From Pseudarthrobacter phenanthrenivorans (GTDB lineage: Bacteria > Actinomycetota > Actinomycetes > Actinomycetales > Micrococcaceae): a stretch of 64,000 nucleotides of DNA. The position numbers and the translations under genes are program-made. Of this stretch, positions 49,933 to 57,388 are shown one piece after another. The notes below the pieces were generated by a model, which ran no database searches, was not told where the DNA came from, and saw only the letters and a program-made list of their open reading frames with translations. The stretch spans positions 1 through 64,000 of the forward strand of contig NZ_JWTB01000014.1 of NCBI RefSeq assembly GCF_000813845.1. The letters are read 5' to 3'. Position 1 is the first letter of the stretch; every line of letters begins with the position of its first letter.

Positions 49933-49984
49933 CATAGCAATGCTGCGATTGTTTCGCGCCTCCGGCACGTTCGTCAAGAACTTT

Positions 49985-49998
49985 GGTAAACGTTTTCC
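49985..49998. promoter_or_regulatory. LacI-type operator 2 upstream of the orphan binding protein
   Basis: GGTAAACGTTTTCC is a second near-palindrome around CG, sharing CGTTTTC with the first. It lies between the divergent binding-protein and RNase H genes, closer to the latter. Confidence 0.55.
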
Positions 49999-50069
49999 CA
50001 TTTTTCCAGAACAGGTCCTCCCTTGCGCTGCGGCACCGCTTTGTCAGCACCTTCTGGCAGGATGGATCA

Positions 50070-51131
50070 GTGACGATTACTGCAGCGGCTGACGGTTCGG
50101 CCTTGGGAAACCCCGGCCCGGCCGGCTGGGCCTGGTACGTGAACGATGAATGCTGGCGCGCAGGCGGCTGGCCGCACGGGACCAACAACCAAGGGGAGCT
50201 GATGGCCGTCCTTGACCTGTTGCGTGCCACGGCGCACGTGCCGGGGGAGGACCTCCGGATTCTGTGCGACAGCCAGTACGTGATCAACTCGATTACCAAG
50301 TGGATGCCGGGCTGGAAGCGCAAAGGATGGCGCAAAGCGGACGGCAAGCCGGTCCTGAATGTGGAGCTGCTGAAGGAACTCGACCGCGAACTGGCCGGCC
50401 GGACGTACACGTTCGAATGGGTCAAAGGCCACGCCGGCCACGAACTCAACGAGGCCGCCGATGAACGGGCGCGGGCAGCTGCCACGGCCTACCAGCAGGG
50501 GGTGGCGGCACGCTCCGGTCCCGGATTCCCCGGCTCGCACCACCATCTGGCCGCCAGCCAGCCGGCAACGCTGGACATCCCGGCCGCCGGGCCGGTCCGT
50601 CCCGCAACCGCGACTGCCGGCACGGTGCCTGCAGCCACCGGCGACGTTCCGGCAGCCCGCGGCGCTGATGCTTCGGGGAGGCCGCGGGCCACTCCGGCGC
50701 CGGTCCCGGCCTACGAAGAACCCGACCTGTTCAGTGAATTCGATGCTGACGACCTTGAGGTGGCCGAGGCAGCGCAGCACGCCGGCTCCATCCCGCCCGA
50801 GGCGCTGGTGGAAGAGCTCGAACGTGAACTGCTGGGTCCGTTGGTCCGCGGGGACATCGGCCGGACCGCCGTGCTGCTCCACCCGGACTTCATGGAAATC
50901 GGCAGCTCCGGACGGGTCTGGACCCGGGACGCCATGATGATGGCACTCGAGGAAGACCCCGGTGAGCGGACCGAGATCGAAATCCTCGGGGCCGACCGCG
51001 TTGGCGCCGGCGCGGTCCTGCTGACCTACCGGAGCTATGCGCGTTCCGGCACCACCCTGCGCAGCTCCCTGTGGGTCCTGGACGGCGACCGGTGGCGGCT
51101 GCGGTTCCACCAGGGCACGCCTGAGGCCTAG
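50070..51131 (+). CDS. Ribonuclease HI fused to a DUF4440/NTF2-like domain
   Basis: A 353-residue fusion. The N-terminal RNase HI domain (about 1-145) should cleave the RNA strand of RNA-DNA hybrids. Its catalytic acids are D8 (AADGS), E43 (NNQGELM), D67 (LCDSQY) and D131 (NEAADERA), with KGHAGHELN carrying the flexible-loop histidine. A linker rich in A/P/T/G (about 145-235) leads to a C-terminal NTF2-like DUF4440 domain (VEELERELLGPLVRGDIGRTAVLL to LWVLDGDRWRLRFHQGTPEA). GTG 50070 with AGGA 7 nt upstream is the best start. The DUF4440 partner is unusual beside a nuclease; it may dimerise or bind a small ligand. Confidence 0.85.
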   Translation: MTITAAADGSALGNPGPAGWAWYVNDECWRAGGWPHGTNNQGELMAVLDLLRATAHVPGEDLRILCDSQYVINSITKWMPGWKRKGWRKADGKPVLNVELLKELDRELAGRTYTFEWVKGHAGHELNEAADERARAAATAYQQGVAARSGPGFPGSHHHLAASQPATLDIPAAGPVRPATATAGTVPAATGDVPAARGADASGRPRATPAPVPAYEEPDLFSEFDADDLEVAEAAQHAGSIPPEALVEELERELLGPLVRGDIGRTAVLLHPDFMEIGSSGRVWTRDAMMMALEEDPGERTEIEILGADRVGAGAVLLTYRSYARSGTTLRSSLWVLDGDRWRLRFHQGTPEA

Positions 51132-51141
51132 GGCCAAGGGG

Positions 51142-51429
51142 TCAGCTGAAGCGCTGCGTGTTGCCCTGCTCCGCCTGGGCGTACGTGGCTGCTGCCGAGG
51201 CCAGGGCGGTATTGATGGAGGCCAGGGACGCCTCGACCCGGCCCTGCGTGATGGTCCACTCGGTGATCAGTGCCTGGAAGTTGGTGGCGGCCGAACCCCG
51301 CCACGAACCCTGCAGCTCATCCAGGCCGCGCTTCATGGCGTGGACGTCGGCGTTGATGCGGTCCACAGTGGCCTGAACGTTGGCAGACTTCAGCTGGAGT
51401 AATTCGGTGTCGACGGAGATCATGCTCAT
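51142..51429 (-). CDS. WXG100/ESAT-6-like protein
   Basis: A 95-residue WXG100-family protein. Two helices flank the turn motif GSWRGSAATNF, with W and G in the canonical positions (W43-R44-G45). Such proteins are normally secreted by type VII (ESX) machines as dimers. No EccC ATPase or other ESX gene is in the window, so this copy is an orphan substrate or a regulator. AAAGG precedes ATG 51429; an internal ATG two codons later is possible. It converges with the RNase H gene, 10 nt between stops. Confidence 0.88.
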   Translation of the reverse strand: MSMISVDTELLQLKSANVQATVDRINADVHAMKRGLDELQGSWRGSAATNFQALITEWTITQGRVEASLASINTALASAAATYAQAEQGNTQRFS

Positions 51430-51536
51430 GGCTGTGCCTTTCGGTACGGCGGGCCGGACCCGCCCCGCTCCCGGCGGTTCCGGGCTGCTGCAAGGAGCCT
51501 ATGGGGCCACGGCAGGTGCCGGCCATGCCGGGGCGG

Positions 51537-53048
51537 CTATATGTGGATAACGGACCCGTTGCCGCCCTTGACCCCCGCAGCGCTGCCGGAAGCAGCTTCC
51601 TGCCCGCCCCCGGCGTCGGCCGCCAAAGGGTCTTCCCGCCGTGGAAGGCTGACCACCAGGGTTGCCCCGCCGCCGTCGGTCTTTTCCACCCGCACGGTCC
51701 CGCCATGGGAGCCGACAATGGCCGCCACGATGGCGAGCCCCAGGCCGCTGCCGCCCGTCTCCCTGGTGCGGGAGGTGTCCGCCCGGTAGAAGCGCTCAAA
51801 AACCTTGGCCGCGTCCTCGTCGGAGATACCGGGCCCGTGGTCGCGTACTTCGATGACCGAGCGCTCGCCGGCGTCCGTCGGACGGACGCCCACCGCGAGC
51901 TCGATCGGGCTTCCGTCGGGTGTGTAGCGCAACGCGTTGCCCATCAGGTTCCCCACGACCTGGCGCAGCTTGGCCTCATCGCCGAGGACAGGTGCCGGTC
52001 CTGCCGGTCCGCCGTCAAGCCCCGTCAACGAGATAACCCTTGAACGGTCACTGGCCTGGGTATCCACCACGGCGTCGTGGGCGATCAGCTGGAGGTCCAC
52101 CGGTTTCTGCTGCAGGGGCCGCTGCTCATCCAGCCGGGCCAGCAGCAGCAGGTCCTCCACCATCGAACCCATGCGCTTGGCTTCGCTTTCGATCCGGCCC
52201 ATGGCCGTGGCCACGTCCTCCTCGGTGGACAGGGCGCCGTGGCGGTAGAGCTCGGAGAAACCACGAATGGTCACCAGGGGAGTACGCAGCTCATGCGATG
52301 CGTCGGCGGCGAAGCGGCGCATCCTTGCCTCCGAAGCGGTCCGGGCCGCGAACGCCGTCTCGATGTGGGCCAGCATGGCGTTAAGGGAACTGCTCAACCG
52401 CCCCAGCTCGCTGGCCGGATTCTCAACCTCCACACGGCGTGAGAGGTCGCCGGCGGCAATGGCGGCCGCGGTCTTTTCCACCCGGGCCAGCGGCCGGAAG
52501 GAACGCGACACTGTCCAGCTGGCAATCAGGGACGCCAGCAGCAGGGTCAGCAGGCCGACGCCGGTCACCACCAAGGTTGCATGCTTGAGGACGTCATCAA
52601 CGCTTTCCAGGGGCAGCCCAATGACCACCACAGCCGTGGTTTGGCCGTTCTGCACCGTCACGGCCACCACCCGCCAGTTCTCCCCGTCCGTCCCCCGCAC
52701 CTGGAAGGGGGCCAGCCCGCGCGCCTGTGCCTGCTCCACCGTGATGGCGCTGATGTCCGGATGGTCGTCCGGATCGCCGCCGAAGGTCAACGGCTGCTCG
52801 CCCGGGGCGAAGAGCATCAGCGAATAGTCGGTGGGAACCGGGCTCGGTGCCTGCAGCTGGGTGAAGGAACGCTGCTTCCGGGCAGAGTCGACGGCGGCGT
52901 TCAGCTTGTCATCCACCTGCCCCTGGAGATAGCTGTGCAGGAGCGTCAGCGTGACGGCACCAGTCACGGTCAGGGCCACGATCAGCAGGCCCATGATCAT
53001 GGCCACCAGCTGCGACCTGAGCGAGGCCGACTTCCACCGTTTGAGCAA
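51537..53048 (-). CDS. Sensor histidine kinase (OmpR-paired)
   Basis: A 503-residue membrane sensor. Transmembrane helices lie at about 14-37 and 157-179 and frame an extracellular sensor domain of about 120 residues. HAMP follows at 180-232. The phosphoacceptor is H252 (FAADASHELRTPLV). The ATP-binding lobe has the N box VVGNLMGNALRYT, G1 DHGPGI, F box FERFYR and G2 GGSGLGLAIV. It ends in a Gly-rich tail. The gene is 2 nt downstream of the response-regulator gene, so the two form an operon. Architecture resembles MprB/TcrS-like kinases. The stimulus is unknown. Confidence 0.93.
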   Translation of the reverse strand: MLKRWKSASLRSQLVAMIMGLLIVALTVTGAVTLTLLHSYLQGQVDDKLNAAVDSARKQRSFTQLQAPSPVPTDYSLMLFAPGEQPLTFGGDPDDHPDISAITVEQAQARGLAPFQVRGTDGENWRVVAVTVQNGQTTAVVVIGLPLESVDDVLKHATLVVTGVGLLTLLLASLIASWTVSRSFRPLARVEKTAAAIAAGDLSRRVEVENPASELGRLSSSLNAMLAHIETAFAARTASEARMRRFAADASHELRTPLVTIRGFSELYRHGALSTEEDVATAMGRIESEAKRMGSMVEDLLLLARLDEQRPLQQKPVDLQLIAHDAVVDTQASDRSRVISLTGLDGGPAGPAPVLGDEAKLRQVVGNLMGNALRYTPDGSPIELAVGVRPTDAGERSVIEVRDHGPGISDEDAAKVFERFYRADTSRTRETGGSGLGLAIVAAIVGSHGGTVRVEKTDGGGATLVVSLPRREDPLAADAGGGQEAASGSAAGVKGGNGSVIHI

Positions 53049-53050
53049 GG

Positions 53051-53761
53051 TCAGCGCTTTTCGGCCGTCCGCAGCACATAGCCCACGCCGCGCTTGGTCT
53101 GGATCAGGGCCGGCGCCTCGGGATCAATGTCCACTTTGCGCCGGAGGTAGGAGATGTAGGACTCCACGATGGACGCGTCGCCATTGAAGTTGTACTCCCA
53201 GACATGGTCCAGGATCTGCGACTTGGACAACACCCTGTTGGGGTTCAGCATGAGGTACCGCAGCAGCTTGAACTCCGTGGGGGAGAGCTCGATCACGGTG
53301 CCGCCGCGACGGACCTCGTGCGCGTCATCATCGAGTTCGAGGTCGTCAACGCGGATGATGGCGTCGTCATCGAGCATCGGCTGCGTGCGGCGGAGCACGG
53401 CCCGGATGCGGGCCACCACTTCGTCGAGGCTGAAAGGTTTGGTCACATAGTCGTCGCCGCCCACGGTCAGGCCCGTGACTTTGTCCTCGGTGTCATCCTT
53501 GGCCGTCAGGAAAAGGACAGGGAAGTGCTTTCCGGAGGCTCGGAGCCGCCGCGTCACGGTGAAGCCGTCCATGTCCGGAAGCATGACGTCCAGAACTGCC
53601 AGGTCGGGCGCATGCGTGTCCGCAGCGGCGAGGGCATCGCGACCGTTTGCTGCCGAGACCACCTCAAAGCCCGCGAACCGCAACGACGTGGAGAGGAGCT
53701 CGCGGATGTTGGGTTCATCATCGACGACGAGCAGCCTGGCTTCTGGACCGTTCTTGTTCAT
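53051..53761 (-). CDS. OmpR-family response regulator
   Basis: A 236-residue two-component response regulator. The receiver domain has the acidic pair DD at 14-15, phosphorylated D58 (LAVLDVMLPDMDG), T86 and K108 (VTKPF). The C-terminal winged helix (about 140-236, ELSPTEFKLLRYLMLNPNRVLSKSQILDHVW) binds DNA. It is followed after 2 nt by its cognate kinase. ATG 53761 is used because the receiver fold starts there; a longer frame up to 53923 has low-complexity sequence. Confidence 0.93.
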   Translation of the reverse strand: MNKNGPEARLLVVDDEPNIRELLSTSLRFAGFEVVSAANGRDALAAADTHAPDLAVLDVMLPDMDGFTVTRRLRASGKHFPVLFLTAKDDTEDKVTGLTVGGDDYVTKPFSLDEVVARIRAVLRRTQPMLDDDAIIRVDDLELDDDAHEVRRGGTVIELSPTEFKLLRYLMLNPNRVLSKSQILDHVWEYNFNGDASIVESYISYLRRKVDIDPEAPALIQTKRGVGYVLRTAEKR

Positions 53762-53834
53762 GCTCCCATCATGCTCCCAGTCTCTGGGAGTTGTCTGGAT
53801 ATTCGTTGTGAGCATGATGATGGCCCGCTTGCCG

Positions 53835-54335
53835 TTACCAGTCCATCGTCCCCGGCTCGCCCTTGAAGGGACCCACCACCTTGCTGGTGATCCACCCGCC
53901 GTAGAAGCGGCCCGGCTGGGCAACCACCCGCTCCCCGTCCACTTCGCAGTAATCCATCCGGCCCGGGTACACGGCCACCCGGCCCGCGAGGGCCTCGAAG
54001 CCAGAGGCCGGTTCAGGATAGGACCACGCGGCGCTCTCCACTTCCTTCCCCCCGCCGCGGACTGTCAGGTACTTGGCAGCACCCTTGAACTCGCAGAAGC
54101 TGCTGCCGGCACCCGATTCCAGCGACCCCGGGACGAAGGCCTCCTCCGGGACGTAATACACCGGCGGGTGGCTGGTCTCCAGGACGCGGAGCGAGTCCGT
54201 GGTGTCGAGGATCAGCTCGCCGCCCAGGACGATCCGGATGCGCTCCGTGCTCGGTTCTATCCTCGGCGGCCGGGGATAATCCCATACTGACTCCTGCCCG
54301 GGGCCGGGCACGGCTGGAACAATTCGTGGACTCAT
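53835..54335 (-). CDS. DUF427 domain protein
   Basis: A 166-residue protein of the DUF427 family. Its core is RIVLGGELILDTTDSLRVLETSHPPVYYVPEEAF, with conserved SSFCEFKGAAKYLTV and AWSYPEPASGFEALAGRVAVYPG. The fold is a small beta-barrel; the role is unknown. ATG 54335 has GGAG just upstream. Longer upstream frames are not supported by an RBS. It lies alone, upstream of and divergent from the small protein gene at 54578. Confidence 0.85.
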   Translation of the reverse strand: MSPRIVPAVPGPGQESVWDYPRPPRIEPSTERIRIVLGGELILDTTDSLRVLETSHPPVYYVPEEAFVPGSLESGAGSSFCEFKGAAKYLTVRGGGKEVESAAWSYPEPASGFEALAGRVAVYPGRMDYCEVDGERVVAQPGRFYGGWITSKVVGPFKGEPGTMDW

Positions 54336-54577
54336 GTCTCCAGTGTGCGTCCGCCCCCGCCGTTTCGCACCCGGGAACCCAATTTGCGGCAAGAACGTTC
54401 CGGGTCCCGGATCTTCCCCAGCCCAGCGTGCCGGAATACAGTGATGCTTGCCGGGCTGCCAGCCCGGCACCAGCGTTCCAATGGGCCACCGGCCTCTCTC
54501 TTCGTGTGCCCGGTGGCCCTGCGCCAACAACGGTAGTTATCCGATAGTTCCTGGCCCATCGAAGGGGATAGACCATC

Positions 54578-54835
54578 ATGACTGACCTGAGTGCCACCGA
54601 AAACGCAGCCGCAGGCGACCGCACCATCCGGGACTGGGCGGACCTTGCCGAAGAGATGTGGTCCTATCTCACTGGCAAGGGTGCGGCCATCAATTACCAG
54701 TTCATCGACATGGCCGTTGAAGTCCCCCGCGACATTGGCCCGGACGCACCGCGCGCCACGTGGAAGCTCAACGGCACGCTCCGCGTCACCACCAGCGACC
54801 GGGATGCTGCCGGGTCGGACGCGAACCGCGGCTGA
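54578..54835 (+). CDS. Small hypothetical protein (paired with FHA protein)
   Basis: An 85-residue cytosolic protein. Residues 18-35 are helical (IRDWADLAEEMWSYLTGKG), and the second half is beta-rich (AINYQFIDMAVEVPRD, then ATWKLNGTLRVTTSD). I recognise no family. GAAGGGG about 9 nt before the ATG supports the start. The FHA protein starts 5 nt after its stop in another frame, so they are co-transcribed. Both have strands of similar pattern, but I cannot show homology. Confidence 0.6.
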   Translation: MTDLSATENAAAGDRTIRDWADLAEEMWSYLTGKGAAINYQFIDMAVEVPRDIGPDAPRATWKLNGTLRVTTSDRDAAGSDANRG

Positions 54836-54840
54836 CGGAC

Positions 54841-55710
54841 ATGGCCGGGAACCGTCTGGACGTTGATCTGGACTTTTCGTACACGGATGAGTCCGGGGCG
54901 GTCACAACGGGCAAGGCGAGGGCCGCCGGCACTGAGGTCACGGTGTCACTCGAAGGGCTGGCGCCCCTGACCGGCGGCGGGCTGCCATCGCTGGAGGAGA
55001 TCAAACCGCTGGCCGAATTGCTGGCCCGCCAAGGGTTGAGCGTCACCGTGGCCGGACCGGACGGCAACATCCTCAGCCTCGGCAAGGTGGACATCCCGGC
55101 GTCGCAGCGGCTGGTGACGCGTTCGCCGTACATCAAGCTCGGCAAACTCGGCTCGCTGCTGCCGCTGGTCCGGCAGGGCAGGCGGCGGCCCAGGGGCATG
55201 CCGCTGCTGCCGCCATCCACGCCCCTGCCACTGGTCCCCACCGTCCAGCGGAAGATCGTCCGACGCATCACCACCACGCACTACGCCAGGGGCGGCGGCA
55301 GGCCCCGGCTGATCTTCGTCCAGGACGCCGCGACGTGGACCGGCCAGATTCCGCGGGAGGTTGCCCTGACGGCAGAGGTCACGACGATCGGCAGTGCCCC
55401 CGGGTCCGACGTCCGGCTGGAAGGCCTGGACGGGCTCCACGCCGAGATCAGGCACGACGAGCAGGACGAATACGTCCTGGTGCCGCACGGGGCCGTCAGC
55501 GGCAGCGTCCCCCGCACGGGCCCGTCGGTGCTCCGGACCGGCGCAAGGATCCAGATGGGGCAGTGGTGCCTGGCGTTCTTCCGGGAGGAATTCGCCGACC
55601 ACGGCCGTCCCTTCGGCGGCCGGAGCGGCGGGGAACTTGCCTATGAGCGCCCCCAGCTGGACCCGCGGACGGGGAAGATGGAGCGGGACAGTTCGGAGGG
55701 CGTGCGGTGA
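54841..55710 (+). CDS. FHA-domain protein
   Basis: A 289-residue protein. The N-terminal half is beta-rich (NRLDVDLDFSYTDESGAVTT) with SLEEIKPLAELLARQGLSVTVAGPDG; a central proline-rich and basic segment (LLPPSTPLPLVPTVQRKIVRR) follows. The C-terminal FHA-like domain (about 195-255) reads TTIGSAPGSDVRLEGLDGLHAEIRHD, with the G-S/R pattern and H of phosphothreonine-binding folds, though the usual R and S positions are only partly kept. It may recognise a phosphoprotein. It starts 5 nt after the 85-residue gene; the XPB helicase gene is convergent, 18 nt away. Confidence 0.65.
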   Translation: MAGNRLDVDLDFSYTDESGAVTTGKARAAGTEVTVSLEGLAPLTGGGLPSLEEIKPLAELLARQGLSVTVAGPDGNILSLGKVDIPASQRLVTRSPYIKLGKLGSLLPLVRQGRRRPRGMPLLPPSTPLPLVPTVQRKIVRRITTTHYARGGGRPRLIFVQDAATWTGQIPREVALTAEVTTIGSAPGSDVRLEGLDGLHAEIRHDEQDEYVLVPHGAVSGSVPRTGPSVLRTGARIQMGQWCLAFFREEFADHGRPFGGRSGGELAYERPQLDPRTGKMERDSSEGVR

Positions 55711-55728
55711 AGATGTGCAGGCCGCGGA

Positions 55729-57375
55729 CTACTCCGCGGCGTGCACGTCCTTGGCATCCATGATCCGGTAGGCGTATCCCTGCTCGGCGAGGAACCGCTG
55801 GCGCTTGGCAGCGAATTCCTGGTCCAGGGTGTCACGCGCCACCAGGGAGTAGAAGCGCGCAGCCCTGCCGTCCTTCTTGGGCCGCAGGAGCCGCCCCAGC
55901 CGCTGGGCCTCCTCCTGCCGGGACCCGAAGGAGCCGGAGACCTGGATGGCCACCGAGGCCTCCGGAAGGTCGATGGAGAAGTTGGCCACCTTGGACACCA
56001 CCAGGGTCTGCAGTTCGCCGGCGCGGAATTGGTCAAAGAGCTTCTGCCGTACCTTGACGGAGGTGTCGCCCTTGATCACCGGAGCCCCCAGGCGCTCGCC
56101 GAGCTCGTCCAGCTGGTCGATGTACTGGCCGATGACCAGCAGCTGGTCGCCGGCATGCCGGGCCACCAGCTGTTCCACCACCTGCGTCTTGGACTCGGAC
56201 GTGGCGCACAAGCGGTACTTGTCGGCGTCGTCCGCCATCGCATAGGCAACCCGCTCATCCTTGGGCAGGTCAACGCGGACCTCCACGCAATCAGCGGGCG
56301 CGATATACCCCTGGGACTCGATGTCCTTCCACGGCGCGTCATAGCGCTTGGGCCCGATCAGGCTGAACACCTCGCCCTCGCGGCCGTCCTCGCGGACCAG
56401 CGTGGCGGTCAGCCCCAGCCGCCGCCGGGCCTGCAGGTCCGCCGTCATCCTGAAGATCGGAGCCGGCAGGAGGTGGACCTCGTCATAGATGATCAGCCCC
56501 CAGTCGTGGCCGTCCACCAGCTCCAGGTGCGGGTAGAGGCCGCCGCGCTTGGTGGTGAGCACCTGGTAGGTGGCGATGGTCACCGGCCGCACCTCCTTGA
56601 GGGCGCCGGAATATTCGCCGACTTCGTCCTCCGTGAGGGAAGTCCGCCGCAGCAGCTCGTCCTTCCACTGCCGCGCCGCCACCGTGTTGGTGACCAAAAT
56701 CAGCGTGGTGGTGGAACCCGTGGCCATGGCGGCGGCCCCGACCAGGGTCTTGCCCGCGCCGCAGGGCAGCACCACAACACCGCTGCCGCCCGCCCAGAAG
56801 TTTTCGCTGGCCAGCCGCTGGTACGGCCGGAGCTGCCAGCCGTCCTCGTTGAGGGAAATCAGGTGCGGGGTGCCATCCACGTAGCCGGCCAGGTCCTCCG
56901 CCGGCCAGCCGAGCTTCAGCAGCAGCTGCTTGAGCTGGCCCCGCTGCGACGCGTGCACCACCACCGTCTCACCGTCGATCCTCGGCCCCAGCAGCGGTGC
57001 GATCTTCTTGGCGCGGATGACTTCCTCCAGCACGGGGTAGTCGTCCGTCCGCATGACCAGGCCGTGCCGCGGATCCTTTTCCAGGCGCAGCCTGCCGTAC
57101 CGGGACATGGTTTCTTCGATGTCGATCAGCAGCGAGTGCGGCACGGGGAAGCGGGAGTACTTCAGCAGCGCATCCAGCACCTTTTCGGCATCGAGGCCGG
57201 CTGCCCTGGCATTCCACAGCCCCAACGGCGTCAGCCGGTAGCTGTGCATATGCTCCGGCGCGCGCTCCAGTTCGGCGAACGGAGCGATGGCGTGCCGGGC
57301 CTCGGTGGCCAGCTCGTGGTCCACCTCGAGGAGGATGGTCTTGTCGCTTTGGACGATCAGGGGCCCGTCGGTCAC
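55729..57375 (-). CDS. XPB-type DNA repair helicase
   Basis: A 548-residue superfamily-2 helicase of the bacterial XPB group. The N-terminal part (about 1-150) is the XPB damage-recognition-like region (VQSDKTILLEVDHELATEARHAI). The helicase motifs are Walker A LPCGAGKTLVG, motif II YDEVHLLPAP (DEVH box), motif III LTATLVRED, and motif VI QRLGRLLRPK. Homologous to eukaryotic XPB/Ssl2 and mycobacterial XPB, it unwinds DNA 3' to 5'. It lies 13 nt after the helicase-associated gene on the same strand and probably acts with it. Confidence 0.92.
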   Translation of the reverse strand: MTDGPLIVQSDKTILLEVDHELATEARHAIAPFAELERAPEHMHSYRLTPLGLWNARAAGLDAEKVLDALLKYSRFPVPHSLLIDIEETMSRYGRLRLEKDPRHGLVMRTDDYPVLEEVIRAKKIAPLLGPRIDGETVVVHASQRGQLKQLLLKLGWPAEDLAGYVDGTPHLISLNEDGWQLRPYQRLASENFWAGGSGVVVLPCGAGKTLVGAAAMATGSTTTLILVTNTVAARQWKDELLRRTSLTEDEVGEYSGALKEVRPVTIATYQVLTTKRGGLYPHLELVDGHDWGLIIYDEVHLLPAPIFRMTADLQARRRLGLTATLVREDGREGEVFSLIGPKRYDAPWKDIESQGYIAPADCVEVRVDLPKDERVAYAMADDADKYRLCATSESKTQVVEQLVARHAGDQLLVIGQYIDQLDELGERLGAPVIKGDTSVKVRQKLFDQFRAGELQTLVVSKVANFSIDLPEASVAIQVSGSFGSRQEEAQRLGRLLRPKKDGRAARFYSLVARDTLDQEFAAKRQRFLAEQGYAYRIMDAKDVHAAE

Positions 57376-57388
57376 GGAGTGGATTCCT

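Noticed and set aside
54578..55710. Frameshifted single gene instead of two genes (small protein plus FHA protein)
   Set aside because: The two frames differ, but each has its own start and the first a good RBS and proper stop; no family would bridge the junction. I keep two genes.
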